From Opisthocomus hoazin (lineage: Eukaryota > Chordata > Aves > Opisthocomiformes > Opisthocomidae): a DNA stretch of 64,000 nucleotides. Positions 25,017-40,000 of the stretch are shown in pieces. Numbering within the stretch: position 1 is the stretch's first letter; each line of letters begins with the position of its first letter. The stretch lies in contig NC_134415.1 of NCBI RefSeq assembly GCF_030867145.1, positions 13,618,417-13,682,416 on the forward strand. Reading direction: 5' to 3'. The translations under genes were made by a program, and so were the position numbers. The notes beneath the pieces are model-generated. The model saw nothing but the letters and a program-made list of their open reading frames with translations, searched no databases and had not been told where the DNA came from.

Positions 25017-28000
25017 CTGAAAAGAGGAAAAAAAGCAGTTTAGAAACAGGTATCTATGAAATTATGACATTTTCTAGATCTCAGTCCTCTCCTCTCCCCC
25101 CAGGGGTCCTTGCACCATGTCTGATAATAATAGAAGCACCTCCTAGTGACTTGTGGACCTAACTGATTTCTGTACCGTTTCATTCACTGACGCTCCCCCC
25201 ACTGCACTACGCCCATCCGTGCAGTTCTATAAAGCAATAGTAAAAAACCTTTCAAAGCAGATCCCTTAGAAACAATGCTTTCAGTTCCACAGGGAAGCTA
25301 CACAGAAACACAGATGTAACAGAAAAAAATACATCTTTGTTAACACTTTTTAGATCGTATTTCTTCCATTAAGGAAAAAGAATGTACCAAGATAATTTAT
25401 TGAAGTGTGACAACTGGCAAAAGTGAGTGAACAGAATTTAGCTCAGATTCACTGCAAAACTTATTGTTATATGAGGTTAAGAGTTGGATATTTTTGCAGA
25501 GTTGTCACAGTACTGAATTTTGCTACATGCATCCCCAATACTGATACTGCTTATATGAACTTCTATAGACTTCACTTTAAAAGGTTCAATATAGACTACA
25601 TTTCCAGTGAATTAAGTTTCCCCCTTTATAAATGTTAATATGATTCCTGTTTCAGATTTGAATCACAGTAAAAATATAGTGAGATTCACTCAAGCAATAG
25701 GACAAATCTGCAGCACTCCAGCAGTGCTGTAAAGCAGCTGCGACTCAATTTAGACAACTAAGTTAAGCCAGGTTTACGTCTGCACTGCATCACCAAAGCA
25801 GAATACGGTAACCAGAAAGTACCAGTTAATTTGAAATCTAATTGCCATTAATTTATGGGTTAACGGTGCACTGCACTAATATTTAGAGGCAATCCCTCAT
25901 CATATTTGCAAATCTCAAAAATGCTACCAGACATCACAAGGCACTTACAATAGCTAGCTAATAGCAACACAGAAAAAAAGTACACGTTTGTAAGTACTGA
26001 TTCAAAAAAGTACATACTTCTTCAGGGAAGAAGTACTTCTCTTGGCCCTACTACTTTAGGGCCAAGAGAAAGTGAATGATTGCATTTCGTTGAAATTCAA
26101 AGGAACATGGTAACTTCAGGGAATGGAAAACCCTCAGCCCTTGTAAGAGCTTACATTTGTCTATATGCAAGACATGGAAATTGGAAACCAGATTGAGAAC
26201 ACTTGGAAAAATAAATTAATTCAAGACTTGCCATTTTAGAACTAAGGAATACTCCAGCAATATTGTGTTTAGAACAAACATAAGCATTTTGCTAAAAGTT
26301 ACATTTTTCAACAAATCAAAAGTTACTTACGTTTAATAATACGCCAATAGGATGTCTTCCACATATTGTATTATGGTATTTCTTCAAGTAATTGCTAAAA
26401 GATACAGGATCTAGCTGCTCTATAATGCTCATACCCTGAAAAAGAATCGATAGCAATGATTACTTCACACATTCATAAGCAGGTGTTTATACATCACCTA
26501 TTTATGACAACACAGAATACTTCAGGAGGGAAAAACCCTCTACTTTGTATCAAGGGAATCTCAGCATGTGAGCTCTAGCTTGCAGTCATCTTGTTGCCAC
26601 CCTTTGCTAAACTCAAAGTGCAGGAGCTCTTCCAAAGCTGTCAATGATCCACAGATCTGTGAAGCTACCTTTGCAGATACCAGTGAAGCTCACGTTAAAA
26701 ATGCTCCTCCCACAGACTAGCTGACCCCCATCTCCAGGGGTGCCCTGCTTCCACAGGATTTTGCACAGCAATAACCAGACAAATTTACTACAAGGACAAA
26801 GCAGGAAGAAGTCTTGCCTCCATCTCCTCTCCCTGGTAACAAAGCTCAAGGCTGAGCACTTGCCTGGGACTTCTGGATGTCCAAAAACCCCTAGACAGAT
26901 CATCAGTAGACACACATGCAATTCAAGCAGTAGCAAGTGTAATGTATCCTAGACACACCAGGCATGCAAGGCAGCTGATCTGGGCACAGGTTGGCCATCT
27001 GCTTAGAGCATAAAAAGCAGATCCAGGACATCTCTAAAGCACTAGAAAGTTGGTGCACGACAGAAACATAAGATCCAGGAGATTATGCTTCCACTTTACG
27101 CAAGGCAGTCACATATACAGACCCTTTTCTCCAGCCACAGTGAAACCCATGATTCCATGGAGCCATACTACGAAAACCAGCACATGTATGGAAAACAAAA
27201 CCTTCCACATATACAAACATTTGCATTCTTAAAAGCAAAAAGAATCCTACAACTCTAGATACAGCCTACTCTTACCCCATCCCACAGAGGCAGATCAAAT
27301 ACAACAAAAGTAGTTTAAAGTAAGCCTAAATCAGTTACTGTCTGGGTTTTATCATGGCTTTGCTATTTTTCCTGTATTAGACTCCATTCTCTTGTGCTCA
27401 TCCTTCCTCTGAAAATGATTAATTCCCTTCACCAGGTAAATGAGCTCCAGACAGTCACTAATTCAGTAAGACACATAGCTGTGCTTCTTACACATAGCTG
27501 ATGAAACATGAAGGTTCTCCTTAGAGACTAGGAAAAAAACATATACTTGGCATGGGAACAATGGGAGGTTGGTATCAGAAAGGGAGAGAATTTCTCCCAA
27601 GGTTTCTGTGATTGTCCCAGCCCCTTCCCCTGCTTTTGGGAAAGCGTGGGTGATAAAAGGAGAGAAATCACGATGCAGGAAGCAGTCTGTCTGAAGTCTC
27701 CACCTCCAGAGCGAAACCTCCTGAATACTCTGCAAGGGTGTTGGCTGATCTGGCAGATCTGCTAATTATTCAGACTGGAGCACAGCTTACAATGCAGGAG
27801 CTGGAGATTCCCAGGAGAGTCAGGGAGGATTAGGAAACAGCAACCATAACCATCACCTTTGTGTACTTTTAATTAAAAACAGACATAAGATGAATTCATA
27901 GAGAGATAAATTTTACGGAAAAATAAAACCAAACTATGCTGACCAATTGCTGGCAAGAACTCAGTTCTTCCAGGGTCATGGAGAGGGTGTTTGGACCCCT

Positions 28001-31000
28001 GGCTGGTAATTACAGCTATTACTCACTCCAGATCTACAGAACCTAAACGAGTGCCAAAAAAATAAAAGTAGCTATTCTCTAACTAGCAGTGATTACACAG
28101 ATATCATTGCATTTCTAAAGTTTAAGCAGCATGTCTTCAAACCACCCATTTACTTGTAAATTGTACATCTCAGTACACAGCTAATGAAAGCAGAACCAAA
28201 CTTAACTGTAGGCTCAGGTGAAGCTAAACATGCATAAGGCACTTACTCAGATACTGAACAGCTCATAAGAATGTATTTTATCCATTTGTAAACTCTTTCA
28301 CGGCTTTTAAAGGAATGAAAATGGCTGCTCAAATGAGAGGCTCATTTTATAGCTGTAAGTCACTGGAACATACTGGGCAGAGGCATTTGAGCATTTGTCT
28401 CGAATGGACATGGATTTATCAGAATGCCTAGTAAGCTTATTTCAATGCACAGTTCAGCACTGCAAAACATTTAGAGCTATGCAGTTCATCCCAGCAAATG
28501 CTAACAGAGCTCCATACATCACAGATTGGAGAAAATCCATAGGAAACATGTATTAACACATATCCTATGAGCAGTCAGCTGTACTAAACTTTTCAGTCTT
28601 TTGGATTTAAAAATCATTGTGGCAGAGGAGAAAAGAATACCAAGCTTGTTTCTCAGTCTACAATGATGCTGAGGAACAAAGGAAACATTTTTGTCAGGTT
28701 GTGTTTTACTTTTCTAAAAAGCAGAAGTATGAAGCTCATCATTTCCAGTATTCAAAATAACTCATCTGGGCATGGTTTAGAATGGAGTTAAAATATATGA
28801 CAAAAACCAGATGATAAAAAAGCAAACCATCACACAGTTCTGCCGTTTATCACATGGTTATTATGGCACCACAAAGAAATTGCATATCTCAGTTAACCAG
28901 ACACTGTTAATGGCATCTAAGATATCCTAGCACAGTGCATTTAATACAATTAAAAACAGTTACGTTCTTAAATATCATCCCCTATAGGACCAAGTATCTA
29001 CAAGCTTACAAAAAAACCAAACCAACCAACAGGCTTATTTTATACTATACCCCAATAATCCTTTGACTGGTCAAGGCTAAGACTGCAATCAGTTACTTCA
29101 GCTGCTTCTTCAAACTTTAAAATAAAAGATATAAACTAGTGGCACACTTACAGAAGCAGAAACAAACTTGGTCTTAGCACTAGCCAGTCCAACTGTCTTT
29201 GCATGGGTGAGTCCCTCAGACTAGAAGACAACCAACCAACAGCAAAACCCCTGCTGTGTCCTGTGTGCTGGGCACAGCAGAGAGAGCGGGGAGCTGGGCA
29301 CCCAGGCAGAGCGCCCTGGTCCCGCGTTATGCCCCAGCTGAGAAGCCCTCCCAGGCTGGAGCACCGTGGAAGGCGCTGGCACGCCACGGCGACACTGTGG
29401 AGGCCACCAGAATTCATCTCATTAAAGCCACCGAGAAGCCACTCGCGCCACACACGGCTCCTGCACAACAACTGCACAGCTCTCCTCAGTGCCTGTGTTA
29501 TCCCCCCCGCTCAGCAGAATCCTCCTGTTGACTCAAGCGAGGGGTAAGGTTTCACAAACAGATACAAAATGAGCAATCCTGCAGTGAAGATTGAAGCAAG
29601 CAGCCTGCATTTTCTGGCTGGCCATAATTAAAAAATAATTACTCTTCAATGATGTCTTACAGAATACTCTCCCACTTTTATTTAAACGGATGGTAGGCAC
29701 CAGGTTATGATATACAAATTACTGCACATCAGCGGCTCAGTTGTAACTCCTGATTTGAGGATTCACCCCTAAGGTACCCCTGTTAATCACAGGGCTGCTG
29801 ACTCCTTCCACTTCACAAGGCGTACTGTGGTACCCCCAGGGTAACAGAGCGGTCACACCAAGAGTTACCACGGAGAAAGCAATGTCTGCCCAGCAATATT
29901 CACTACTCTGTGTTTTTTTTATGCTGGAGTCTAACTTAAAATCACAGTAAATAAAAGTTCTCACAGCGGTTACCAGGTTAGCAAGTCTTCAGTGCCCAAA
30001 GCCTTGGATGTTGTTTAGGACAGGAAAATCATCATGCATCTGTACTTAAGGTCCAGTCTAAATTGAAGAGACCATTGTCCTCCCACAAGGGTATTTCTAA
30101 GGCAAATTAACTTCATCTTAACCCAGAACATCTTCCTGCTTACAAACGCTCAGCCGACTGCTATGCTAGTTAGGTCCAATAAAATAACCTCTGCTAATAG
30201 TGGCCCAGTAAACACCTCAGAGGGTTTTAGTACAGTTTTGTCTCTATCTTAATGCTGTTTTCTCTGTGGAGAGGCCTAGTGGTTTCAAAAATGCAAGTTT
30301 CTTTAGCATGCCAAATGACACCAAAAAATTCAATACTTATCTAAGCAAACAAGAAGTAGCTGAGCAGGGCATACAAAATCAAATAAACTCCTTTCAAAAG
30401 CTGAAGAAACATGACAGGGAGATCTTTGTGGCATTGTGGATAGTGTCCCAAGCGTACCCACAATAGTGCTAAAAAGAAATTTCTGAAATTCACCAAAAGC
30501 AAAACCTACTCTGTACAGAGTTTGAATATGGAGTCTTATGTTCACATATGGCATGATATGAACAGACAGAAAATAGCCACGGCATACTGCTATGCAGCAT
30601 GTTTAGTTTACCAGTTAAACTTAAGATTGAAAAAGTTTTTTCATAATGATTAAACAGTAGACATAATTTTCAGTGTGGCAGAAAACGTCATTTCATTTTG
30701 GCTGAATGACTACCAAAAGAAAGAGTCGGTGCAGCAACGTATTCACTAGAAGTAATGAAATGCCAAAGTCCAGTCTTTCCACAAGCTTTCACCGCAGAAA
30801 TTAACACGGGAAAACCAACATTTGCTAATGCACCTCAATCTGCTCTCCTGCAAAAACACTCAGAGCTGCAAATTCTGGGATTCTGCAGAAAAACACTTGT
30901 CTTTACAGAGAAACCTCTCAAGTGACAACAAGAATTATTAAAAATGGGATAAACAGAATGAAGGCAAATTATTTACTGCTTCCATTCCAGCGATGAATAG

Positions 31001-34000
31001 TGGAAAAACAAAGAGGTTAATATGGATACACAAAGCAAAAAACTCCTGAGATCTCTCCAGCAGATAGGATTTATTCCTTCAAGACAAAGAAGAAAATTAA
31101 CATGCCCTGAATAACAACAGTTGTCTCTTCTAACAGATTTTACAGAAGTTACATAAATGATTCAAATAGTTTTAAAACAAATTTTAAGGTTATGTATTTC
31201 CAGAAGAACTACTTCTCTTCTGTGCCCTAAGTATAGCCTTGAACGTTAACACAATTTTCTTGTTTAAAAAGAAATCCTTGGCTCCTGTGACTGCAAAGAG
31301 AATGCAACATAATTGGCATCACGATATTTAGGTATTTAGCATTCCTTTCAGCCATTTGCCAAACCCAGAATGAAGTATGGTCTACTGCTTTTCCCTGCCA
31401 CCTACTACAAAGTAAGGGGCCGGAGGAAGACTACTCTCAAGACAACAGTGACTTCTGATTTCCTGACCAGCACAATCCCTTACAGTCTTTCCTCCTCAAA
31501 ATGGATGTTGATGAAACTATTACATCATCAAAACACTGTTTCAATATGCAGGTATCATAGCTATCAAGCCTGAACTACCACAATACTCAATCCATAATTC
31601 CTACTGTTTCTCAAAAACATAAGAGGGTATGTGGATAGGAATTACATTAGAGGATTTTAGGTAGGCGAACATGCATTTATTCTCATAAATTATGCTTACT
31701 AGATTATACCTGCAATATGTCGTGCGTAGCCAGTAAAATGGAGGATATTAGCTAAAAACAACAGCTAAAATCTTATTGTGGTGAATAAAGGAAAGTATAC
31801 ATTCAATAAAATAGCTGATCTGTAATATTTTGTTAGAGAAATTTCTAAAGTGTTCAAAGAAATATAATGTACAGGAGAAATTTGTTAGTTAGTTCCACCA
31901 AATCTGAAAACTTACCATTTTATCTAGGTGCTCAATGGATCTATAAATTTCTCCTTGGGATTCATCATAGTAACTGTAACGGAACCTCTGACCTTGAAAC
32001 AAAAATCATGTATAAAATAAAAAAGGGAAAAATTGTAGCTAAAACACTCCCTAGTACTTACTAAATAATTGAAATTATAATATTTGTAAAGTAGTAATCT
32101 TCATTTATTTTATACCTTTTAGCTCCACTGAGGAAATTCTAGGGCAATCATCAAAGTAGCAGCCCAGAAGCGAAGTAAAGAATACATGACGGGCAGCTAT
32201 ATCCTAAAGAAAAACTTACTATGTAGAACTGACACTGCAGTATCACTTACTGGTTGCCTGTTACTGCCTTGGAATCCAATTCTATAAACTAAAAAGTAAA
32301 ACAACATTTCATTTCACTACCCCTCTTGATAAGTCAACCCTGGCGTCAGGCTACTTCCGCTTGCACAACAATACCCACAGTAAATGAAGGTTAAAAGAAA
32401 AAGTTCATGATAATCCAATGAACATTTCCAGATGGTTCATTAGCCACAACAGAACCCAGGTCATTCTCATATACCTCCACCTATTCCACAAGTCAAAGAT
32501 GAGTAAAACATGCACTTAATTATGTAAGTTGACCAAATATGACAATGAAAAAAAGGAAGAAGGTCTGTTGTATAACATAAAACATCTTTCTGAAGCAGTC
32601 CCTTTTCCAGCTGTTATCACACTTCAAAATAAAGTGTTAAAGCAGGACAGAAGTTGAGGCTTCTGGAGTTTTTATGGCTCTGCCACCAGGATGAACTGGG
32701 ATAGCTCTGGTGAATTGGCATAAATACTCCATCTGCTATCTCAACCAGCACTAAAACATACAAAACTTATTTCCATCAGAAGGATGTTGCCATATCAAGT
32801 GAATTTATAGCTAATTAGTTTTGCAAGTTGGTTTGAGGTGCTTAAAAGAAGAGTAAAAAGAGCAAGAAACTTCAGACATGTATATTTCGTTGCAACAGTA
32901 GAGAGATGCATATAAACCCATACACCTTCACCATTTCTTTCCTCCACTACACTGAAAACACATTACCATATTCATATTTTTCATCTACTGTTCCAGATTA
33001 AAAAAAGAAAAATCCTTTTTTAGCTTTACAAAGGCATTTAAGTTTCAAACACACATTTACCAGAAGTTAAAGTGTCCAATGTTTAATAAAATCCATCATT
33101 TGAAAATCACAACAAAATACACATCATACTGTTCTAAGGAAGAGATGTGAAACTTACCCCAATGGCAAAAGTCAGAAGAAACCACAAAGAGGTTACTAGG
33201 ATCAGCTAGGTATTTACTGAAGAGTTTTCCAAATTCCTGCTCTTTTGACTCACTCAGTGCTCCGACCAACACAGGAATAATAGTAAACTCATCCTTATGG
33301 CTTATAAGCAAAAGAAAAGAGGCTGTAATTCAAGTAACATCCGAAGTTTTTTCAGGGCTTGCTAACTGCAATCGCAGAACGTTTTTAAAGGGCACTATTG
33401 AACCAAAGATACAATTAATTTGGCAAGGTCATACTAGGAAGATGTTCTAGAACCTGAAACGACTTCCATTTCAGAAAACTCCCTCCCCCCAAACCAGTAT
33501 TCAGCTTTGCTGCAAAGTGAAAACACCAGGCAAACAAAAAGAGAAGACACAATGAAACTAGCAATGAAGTAGGAATGAAATTCTCCCTGGACAGATGATG
33601 CACAAATGTTGGGTAATTTTCCACATATATGAAAATGCTCGGGATAGCACCCAGATGCATATTGATACTCCAGGGAAAATTATAAACACTATGGAATAAA
33701 AGTTTAAAAAAAAAGGCAAGTGGGGGAATCACCACAAATTGATAAAAATTATCACCTTTGAATAAAAAATTATTCAAAGTACTCATCTGAAATAGCAGGT
33801 GAAAACAGAACCCTGATTTCAAAATCAGTATTAGGGCTCCAAACAAACTTAAAATCCCACTGAAAACACCCATTAGTATTTGAACTTTTTTCAGAGATGC
33901 CTTGCAAAAAAGGAAAAAAAAAACCCACAATGTCCATTGAGAAAGATTCACAAAAGCATGTCTAATATTAACTCTATTAAGTCAATATAAACATATAAAC

Positions 34001-37000
34001 TTGTTTATAAGGGTGTTCCAATTTCATCATTCGGATCTTTGCTCTGCTCACAGTTTCTGTTACAGAACTAATCCTACTCTCTGATCCTCTTCTCCGGAAA
34101 ATTTTTACTGGTGGAATGTGGGTATTATACATCATATAGGGTATTATATACCTTAAAGGGTATCATTACTTCCTACTGTACTTCGCATGTAGTTCAAACA
34201 TTTCATGCTCATAACGCTCATTCTTGTAGAAGAAATAATTAGCCCTAGTACCTTTCCATGGCTTTAGCAGTATAAGGCAAATGCATTTCAATACTGTGTT
34301 CATCTTCATCTGTCTGTAGGGACATACGCTCAAACATTCCAGTCTTCCACAATTCTCCATAAACTGAAACAAATTAAAGATTTATTTTTAGTGGTTTTTT
34401 TTTTTTCAAAACACCATTAAGTAAGCTACAGTGCATCTTTATCAGAACAAGCCCACTATAAAAGATTACTTGCCTCCAGGGGCTCTCATCATAAACCACT
34501 TGTTTTTAAATAAATGCAGGATTAAAATTAAGTTCAAGTCATTAAGATACAAATGTAACTGATTCAGCTTATAAAATAAGTGTGTTAAAATCTGTGACCT
34601 TGTTAGTATATTGTGAAAGATTTTCAGTTATAATAGAAAATTAAAGTAAGACAAATAAAACACATTTGAAAATATGCATGCATTTGCCCAGTCACTGAAT
34701 TCTTATTTTCACAAACTACACCATCATACGTTTTAAAAAAAAAAATATTGCTGATCAGCTGAGCTATTGCTGAATGTGCTACTATTTAATACAATTTATT
34801 ATTAACTGAATCATTAAATCTAGAGATAGTGAAAATTGATTTAGTAATCCAGATTTACAAGTTATCTTTTCTACTCTCAAGCACACTTGGTGTTATGCAG
34901 AGTCATCTCTGCAGTTTGAAAATTCTCCACTGGATGAAGAATTTGATGTAGGGCTGTGCCTCCCTCTCCACTCCATAAAGGAGTTCTACAGAAACCCAAA
35001 CAGTTGTTACCTAAGGAAATTTATGCAGGCACGACAGAGATAAGCCTGAACTAGCTTGCTCAATCACAGTCCTGACGAAATAGGAATACATCTGCACTAA
35101 TCAGCCCTACTGAAAAAGATATTGTATTATTTAGGTATACCTCAAAACACATGAAAGTCAAAGTATCAAATTTATTTCCATCACACCTTTAAGCTTAGTC
35201 TGAAAGACTGGTATTTATTTCACAGACTAACAGTTTTTAAGTTCTACAGGTACTCTGCCAGTTAATAAAAAAGTCACATGCAATAATGCATCCAAATAAA
35301 AGCAGCTTTTTGTTCCACTATTATTCATCTATTAGAAATAAATTCAAACCCACTAAAGCACTATCTTTTTTTTGCACACAGAATACTTCACAGAATAACA
35401 GAGCAGGTGTGTAGTGCACTATTATTCAAATGTGACACTTTTTGATTTTGAGATAGCTTTTAAAGATCGCTTGTCAAGAGGCACACAGTCATAATGGAAA
35501 AAGGTAAGCAAAGATTGAGAATTCTTTACTTGCAGGAGCAAGAGAGACAGTCAGGTTATAATACAGCAATGCCTGCAACCATCAGGATCTTTCAGAAGTC
35601 AGCTTTCATTGCAGTAAAAACAGATTTATACTTGTACGCCACTTGAAAGCAATGAAGTACCCAACAAGAGAGACCTCAGCGGTGCGGGACCACAGTTACT
35701 ACTCAAGCCTCAGCAACCTTCAAGATATAAGCTTTATCACGCACTTACTCTTTTGGTCAATTCGAAGATCATACAGAGGTGTTCTATAAATGTCCACACT
35801 GGAAAGTGCACATCGGGAAAGGGGCACGTGATGGGAAGGCCCAAGAATGAAAATTTTTCGGCTACAACGATTAACACAAAAGCCCACAATTTAGCAACCG
35901 CAATTGTACAAGAGACCTGGTTTAGAGTAACAAGTTTAATTAAAAAAACTACAAAGTGATACTGCCTGGTGGTTACCAATAGGGTTTTACTCTGCTGTGT
36001 GTAAGACCACAGATCAATCCATAGCCTAGCCTTGCTCGGTGTCTCAGAAACGATCATGAGATCTGCCCAAAAATGCTTCCCCCAGGCTTCAACCTATCTA
36101 TGTATCAGAGGGCACTCGTCAGCTAGAATCTGACTGGACTCATCTGGAGGCTGAATGATGTGTTACAGCCCTTAAGACAGATTTTTTGGATTCTCTCCTT
36201 GGACCAACACAACCTTCAGCTACACACCACCTTCAACAACTACAGGTATGTGCCGTCAAAAGTGGATTACAGATTTATCATCTATTCAGAGCTTTTCACT
36301 TATTTACTTCATTAGCCTTACTTCAGATTTCACCAAACTCAAAGTCATTCTCAAATGTTGTTTTTATCCAGCTGTTGCATCAGCAACAGGGACTTGGACC
36401 TGCACATTTGTAGCTTTAGCTGATACTGCAAATTTTCACACATCATCATGATGTTATCTCATCAAGTCCTCAGTTCCTGGCTCTTGATTAGATGTGAAAG
36501 GTCTCCTGCCACAGGACTTCAAGGAAAAACAAAACAAAACCACCACCACCTACAGAAAATTCAGCTTTTCAGATTCAGGATCATATCATCTTGTTTCTGG
36601 CACTGAATTAAAGGGGTGGGAGATGTAAAGATTTTAAATTTTGTTTCCCTTACATATGGAGTGCTACTGCAAGCTATACTAAAATACTAAAACTTTTTAC
36701 AGGGCTCATAAAAACAAAATATCCAAACGTGTCATATTTCAATTGAAAGATAAATTCTACACATCCAATGCGGTAAATAGCAAATGATCCAGAAAGTTCA
36801 ATCAGCTCCATGTCACTGAACCTGGGGAATGCAACTTGTTCCAGAAATTTTAGAGAAACTAGCTATCTGTCACACCGTAAGTTTTCTTCACTTTGTTTAC
36901 AATAGTTCCGAAAGAATGAAAAGCATTGTCTTTGGAGAGCATTACAACATGTTATTCTCATAAGCAACTGACAGACGTAGCCAGTTTTTATACTAACACT

Positions 37001-40000
37001 GCAAAACGCATACTTTGAGTAAATACCGGAGAAGTTTTAAATTTTTGTCATTTTAAAAAAATGTTGCGGTCAGCAGAGCACATAATAGTTATATTCCTTT
37101 AACCTAAGATAACTAGATTCACATTTTCAGAGACAGGCACAGACTACAGTAGCGTGTTGGGTTTTTTTTCTTCTTAATTGTTATATTTTTCAACTGTTGT
37201 ACCGTTAGAAACACAAGTCCATTTCAAATTATTACAACAAGTAATTTTCACTGACTTCAAATATTATATACATGCACTGGTCACTATCTCCACAGCAGAA
37301 GAGAATCCTAGTAGCATTCAGCCCATAATCCTACACTGAAAAAACAATGCAGAATTATGATCAAATGTTTTAATATACTTAAAAACCAAACAAAACCTCC
37401 CAACAAAAACAAAACAAAAAAAGACAGACAGACACCCTGTCACCACTAAGAAAAACCCAGCTTGGGTTTTTATAAAAGCAGTGGAACATCAAGCAATTAA
37501 GTAAATTAAATGTTATTACCCGCAAAAAGAACACCTTTAACCCCCTCTCTGAAAGCTAGTTACCAGTAATTCTCAGTAATTTTTGAAAATACTGCTTTAC
37601 ATTTTCAATTTCAACAATATCACATTGATTTTTTCTTTTGTAACATCTAAACAATTTGAACATTTATGATGTTAAAACAGAAGGGATACATAGACTAAAA
37701 AGAATACAAAATTAATATTTGAGTAGTTCAAGGTGTAAGAATGTAAAAAGAACATTCAGCTGCTTAGAGAATTGCAATGGCATTGTCTTGCACTTTGTAA
37801 AGAAAAGCTTTAATACTTACGTAATATTAGGATCCACCTGTTTGTAAGCATGGGCTGCACAAGATCCACAATAGGTATATCCTGCATGGCTGCAAATCAA
37901 GGTGTACAATGTGTTAACTCATTAAATATTTTTTAACATCTTAAATACATTGATATTGCTATTAAATGTTAATAACTTAAATATTATTTGTCCCCAATGA
38001 GCCAGAAATAGTAAGAGTGATCCAAATGTCAACTCCTGAAAGAGCTGAAGAGCACTGTTCCAGTACTGAACGTATGAGATATATATTTGTTAAAAAACTA
38101 TCAGTGACCATTATTTGAAAGTTAATAAGCCTCCACATCAAAGCACCTTTCGTTACTTCTAAAAGATACTAGTAGGCAGACTTACACAACTGCGTATCAT
38201 CAGAAGTTCATAATAATGCTACGAGTGCAGCCAGGGAACACGGGAATAGCAAGCAGTGGAGAACGCTCTTCTAACCACCCTCCAGTAACGGAATATAATG
38301 ACAGTAGAGGGGTCTGGCAAAGAGCGACCACATATTGCAGCAGATAAACAGAGAATAAAAAAGCTCTGTCACTGGAGAAGAATACCTCAGCAACAGAATG
38401 AATAGGCACAAGGAAAGGAGCGGAATGCAGCACGGTAGCTGTTACCACAGAGAAAGCAATACATGTTTTGTCATTCCCTGTCACTCTGACCTGGAGCCTT
38501 TCTCGACCTGTGTTCCAGGTGTGCTCCAAAAACATTCATAACCATTCTGACTACTTGTGTCAAATATCACATCCAAATCTTAAGACCCATTTATTCCCTT
38601 GCAGGCTGTTAAAAACAGGAGAAGATTCAGTTTACACAGCTAAAAGCATGAATTCCAGAAAACGTTCGTTCCCCAGGGGCCCCGGCCAAGCAGTGGGGAG
38701 CAGCTGATGGGCACTCAGCAGCATGTCCACAGCAGAAGGCCATGCCCCCATTGCACAGCGCTTGGGCCACATCGCCTCTGGAGCTCATCTGCAGCGCCTG
38801 CAACCCTAGGTCCATAGTTACCATTTATTTTGAGTCAAGTATGTGCAATAACACAACTACAGCTTTCCAGATGGTCTCTTCATACAATCATAGAATCATA
38901 GAAAGTTTTGGGTTGGAAGGGACCCCTAGAGGTCATCTAGTCCAACCCCCCCGCAGCGAGCAGGGACACCACTAACTAGATCAGGCTGCTCAGATCCCTG
39001 TCCAACCTGGTCTTGAATGTTTCCAGGGATGGGGCCTCCACTACCTCTCTGGGCAATCCGTTCCAGTGTTCCACAACCCTCATTGTAAAGAATTTCTTCC
39101 TTATATCCAGCCTAAACCTACCCTGTTTTAGTTTAAAACCATTACCCCTCGTCCTGTCACTGTTGTCTCTACTAAAAAGATTGTCCCCATCTTTCCTATA
39201 GGCTCCCTTTAAGTACTGAAAGGCTGCAATCAGGTCTCCATGCAGCCTTCTCTTCTCCAGGCTGAACAAGCCCAACTCTCTCAGCCTGTCCTCACAGGAG
39301 AGGTGCTCCAGCCCTCGGATCATTTTTGTAGCCCTCCTTTGGACCCGCTCCAACAGTTCCATGTCCTTCTTGTGCTGAGGGCTCCAGAGCTGAACGCAGT
39401 ACTCCAGGTGAGGTCTCACCAGAGCAGAGTAGAGGGGCAGAATCACCTCTCTCGACCTGCTGGCCACGCTTCTCTTGATGCAGCCCAGGACACGGTTGGC
39501 CCTCTGGGCTGCCAGCTCACATTGCCGGCTCATGTCCAGCCCCTCGTCCACCAGTACCCCCAAGTCCCTCTCAGCAGAGCCGCTCTTGATCCTTTCATCT
39601 CCCAGCCTGTATTGGTACCGGGGATTACCCCGACCCAGGTGTAGGACCTTGCACTTGGCCTTGTTGAACCTCATGATACCATGTGCTGCAAGTCCTGGGA
39701 CGTACAGGACGTTTGAAGATACAAAATTCCCCACTGACAGCACTGGAGGGTGTTAATATTCATTTATATGTATGTATGCTTGCACGCATATATATTCATC
39801 CACAGAGTGGTACCTGGAGCAAGTTATCCTCAAAATTACCCTGGGGTTTTACGTCAGCGTGACTTACCCCACTTGTTCTCAAGAGCTCAGAAAGGGACTA
39901 ACATATATAGCCAGTGGGTAACCGGGAGCCTGACACCTCGTGAACTGGGAAGGTATGTTATTTGACAAGGTCAGCACCGCCTTCCGAAAGGCTCCCTCTG

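Noticed and set aside
33415-33951. 178-codon hydrophobic minus-strand frame in MEMO1 intron 5
   Set aside because: Phe/Leu-rich because the strand is T-rich. It lies inside an intron and resembles no membrane-protein family.
38976-39743. 255-codon frame in MEMO1 intron 2 as a host gene
   Set aside because: It begins at a GTG outside the LINE and the rest is CR1 ORF2 C-terminus, ending at the CR1 stop codon.
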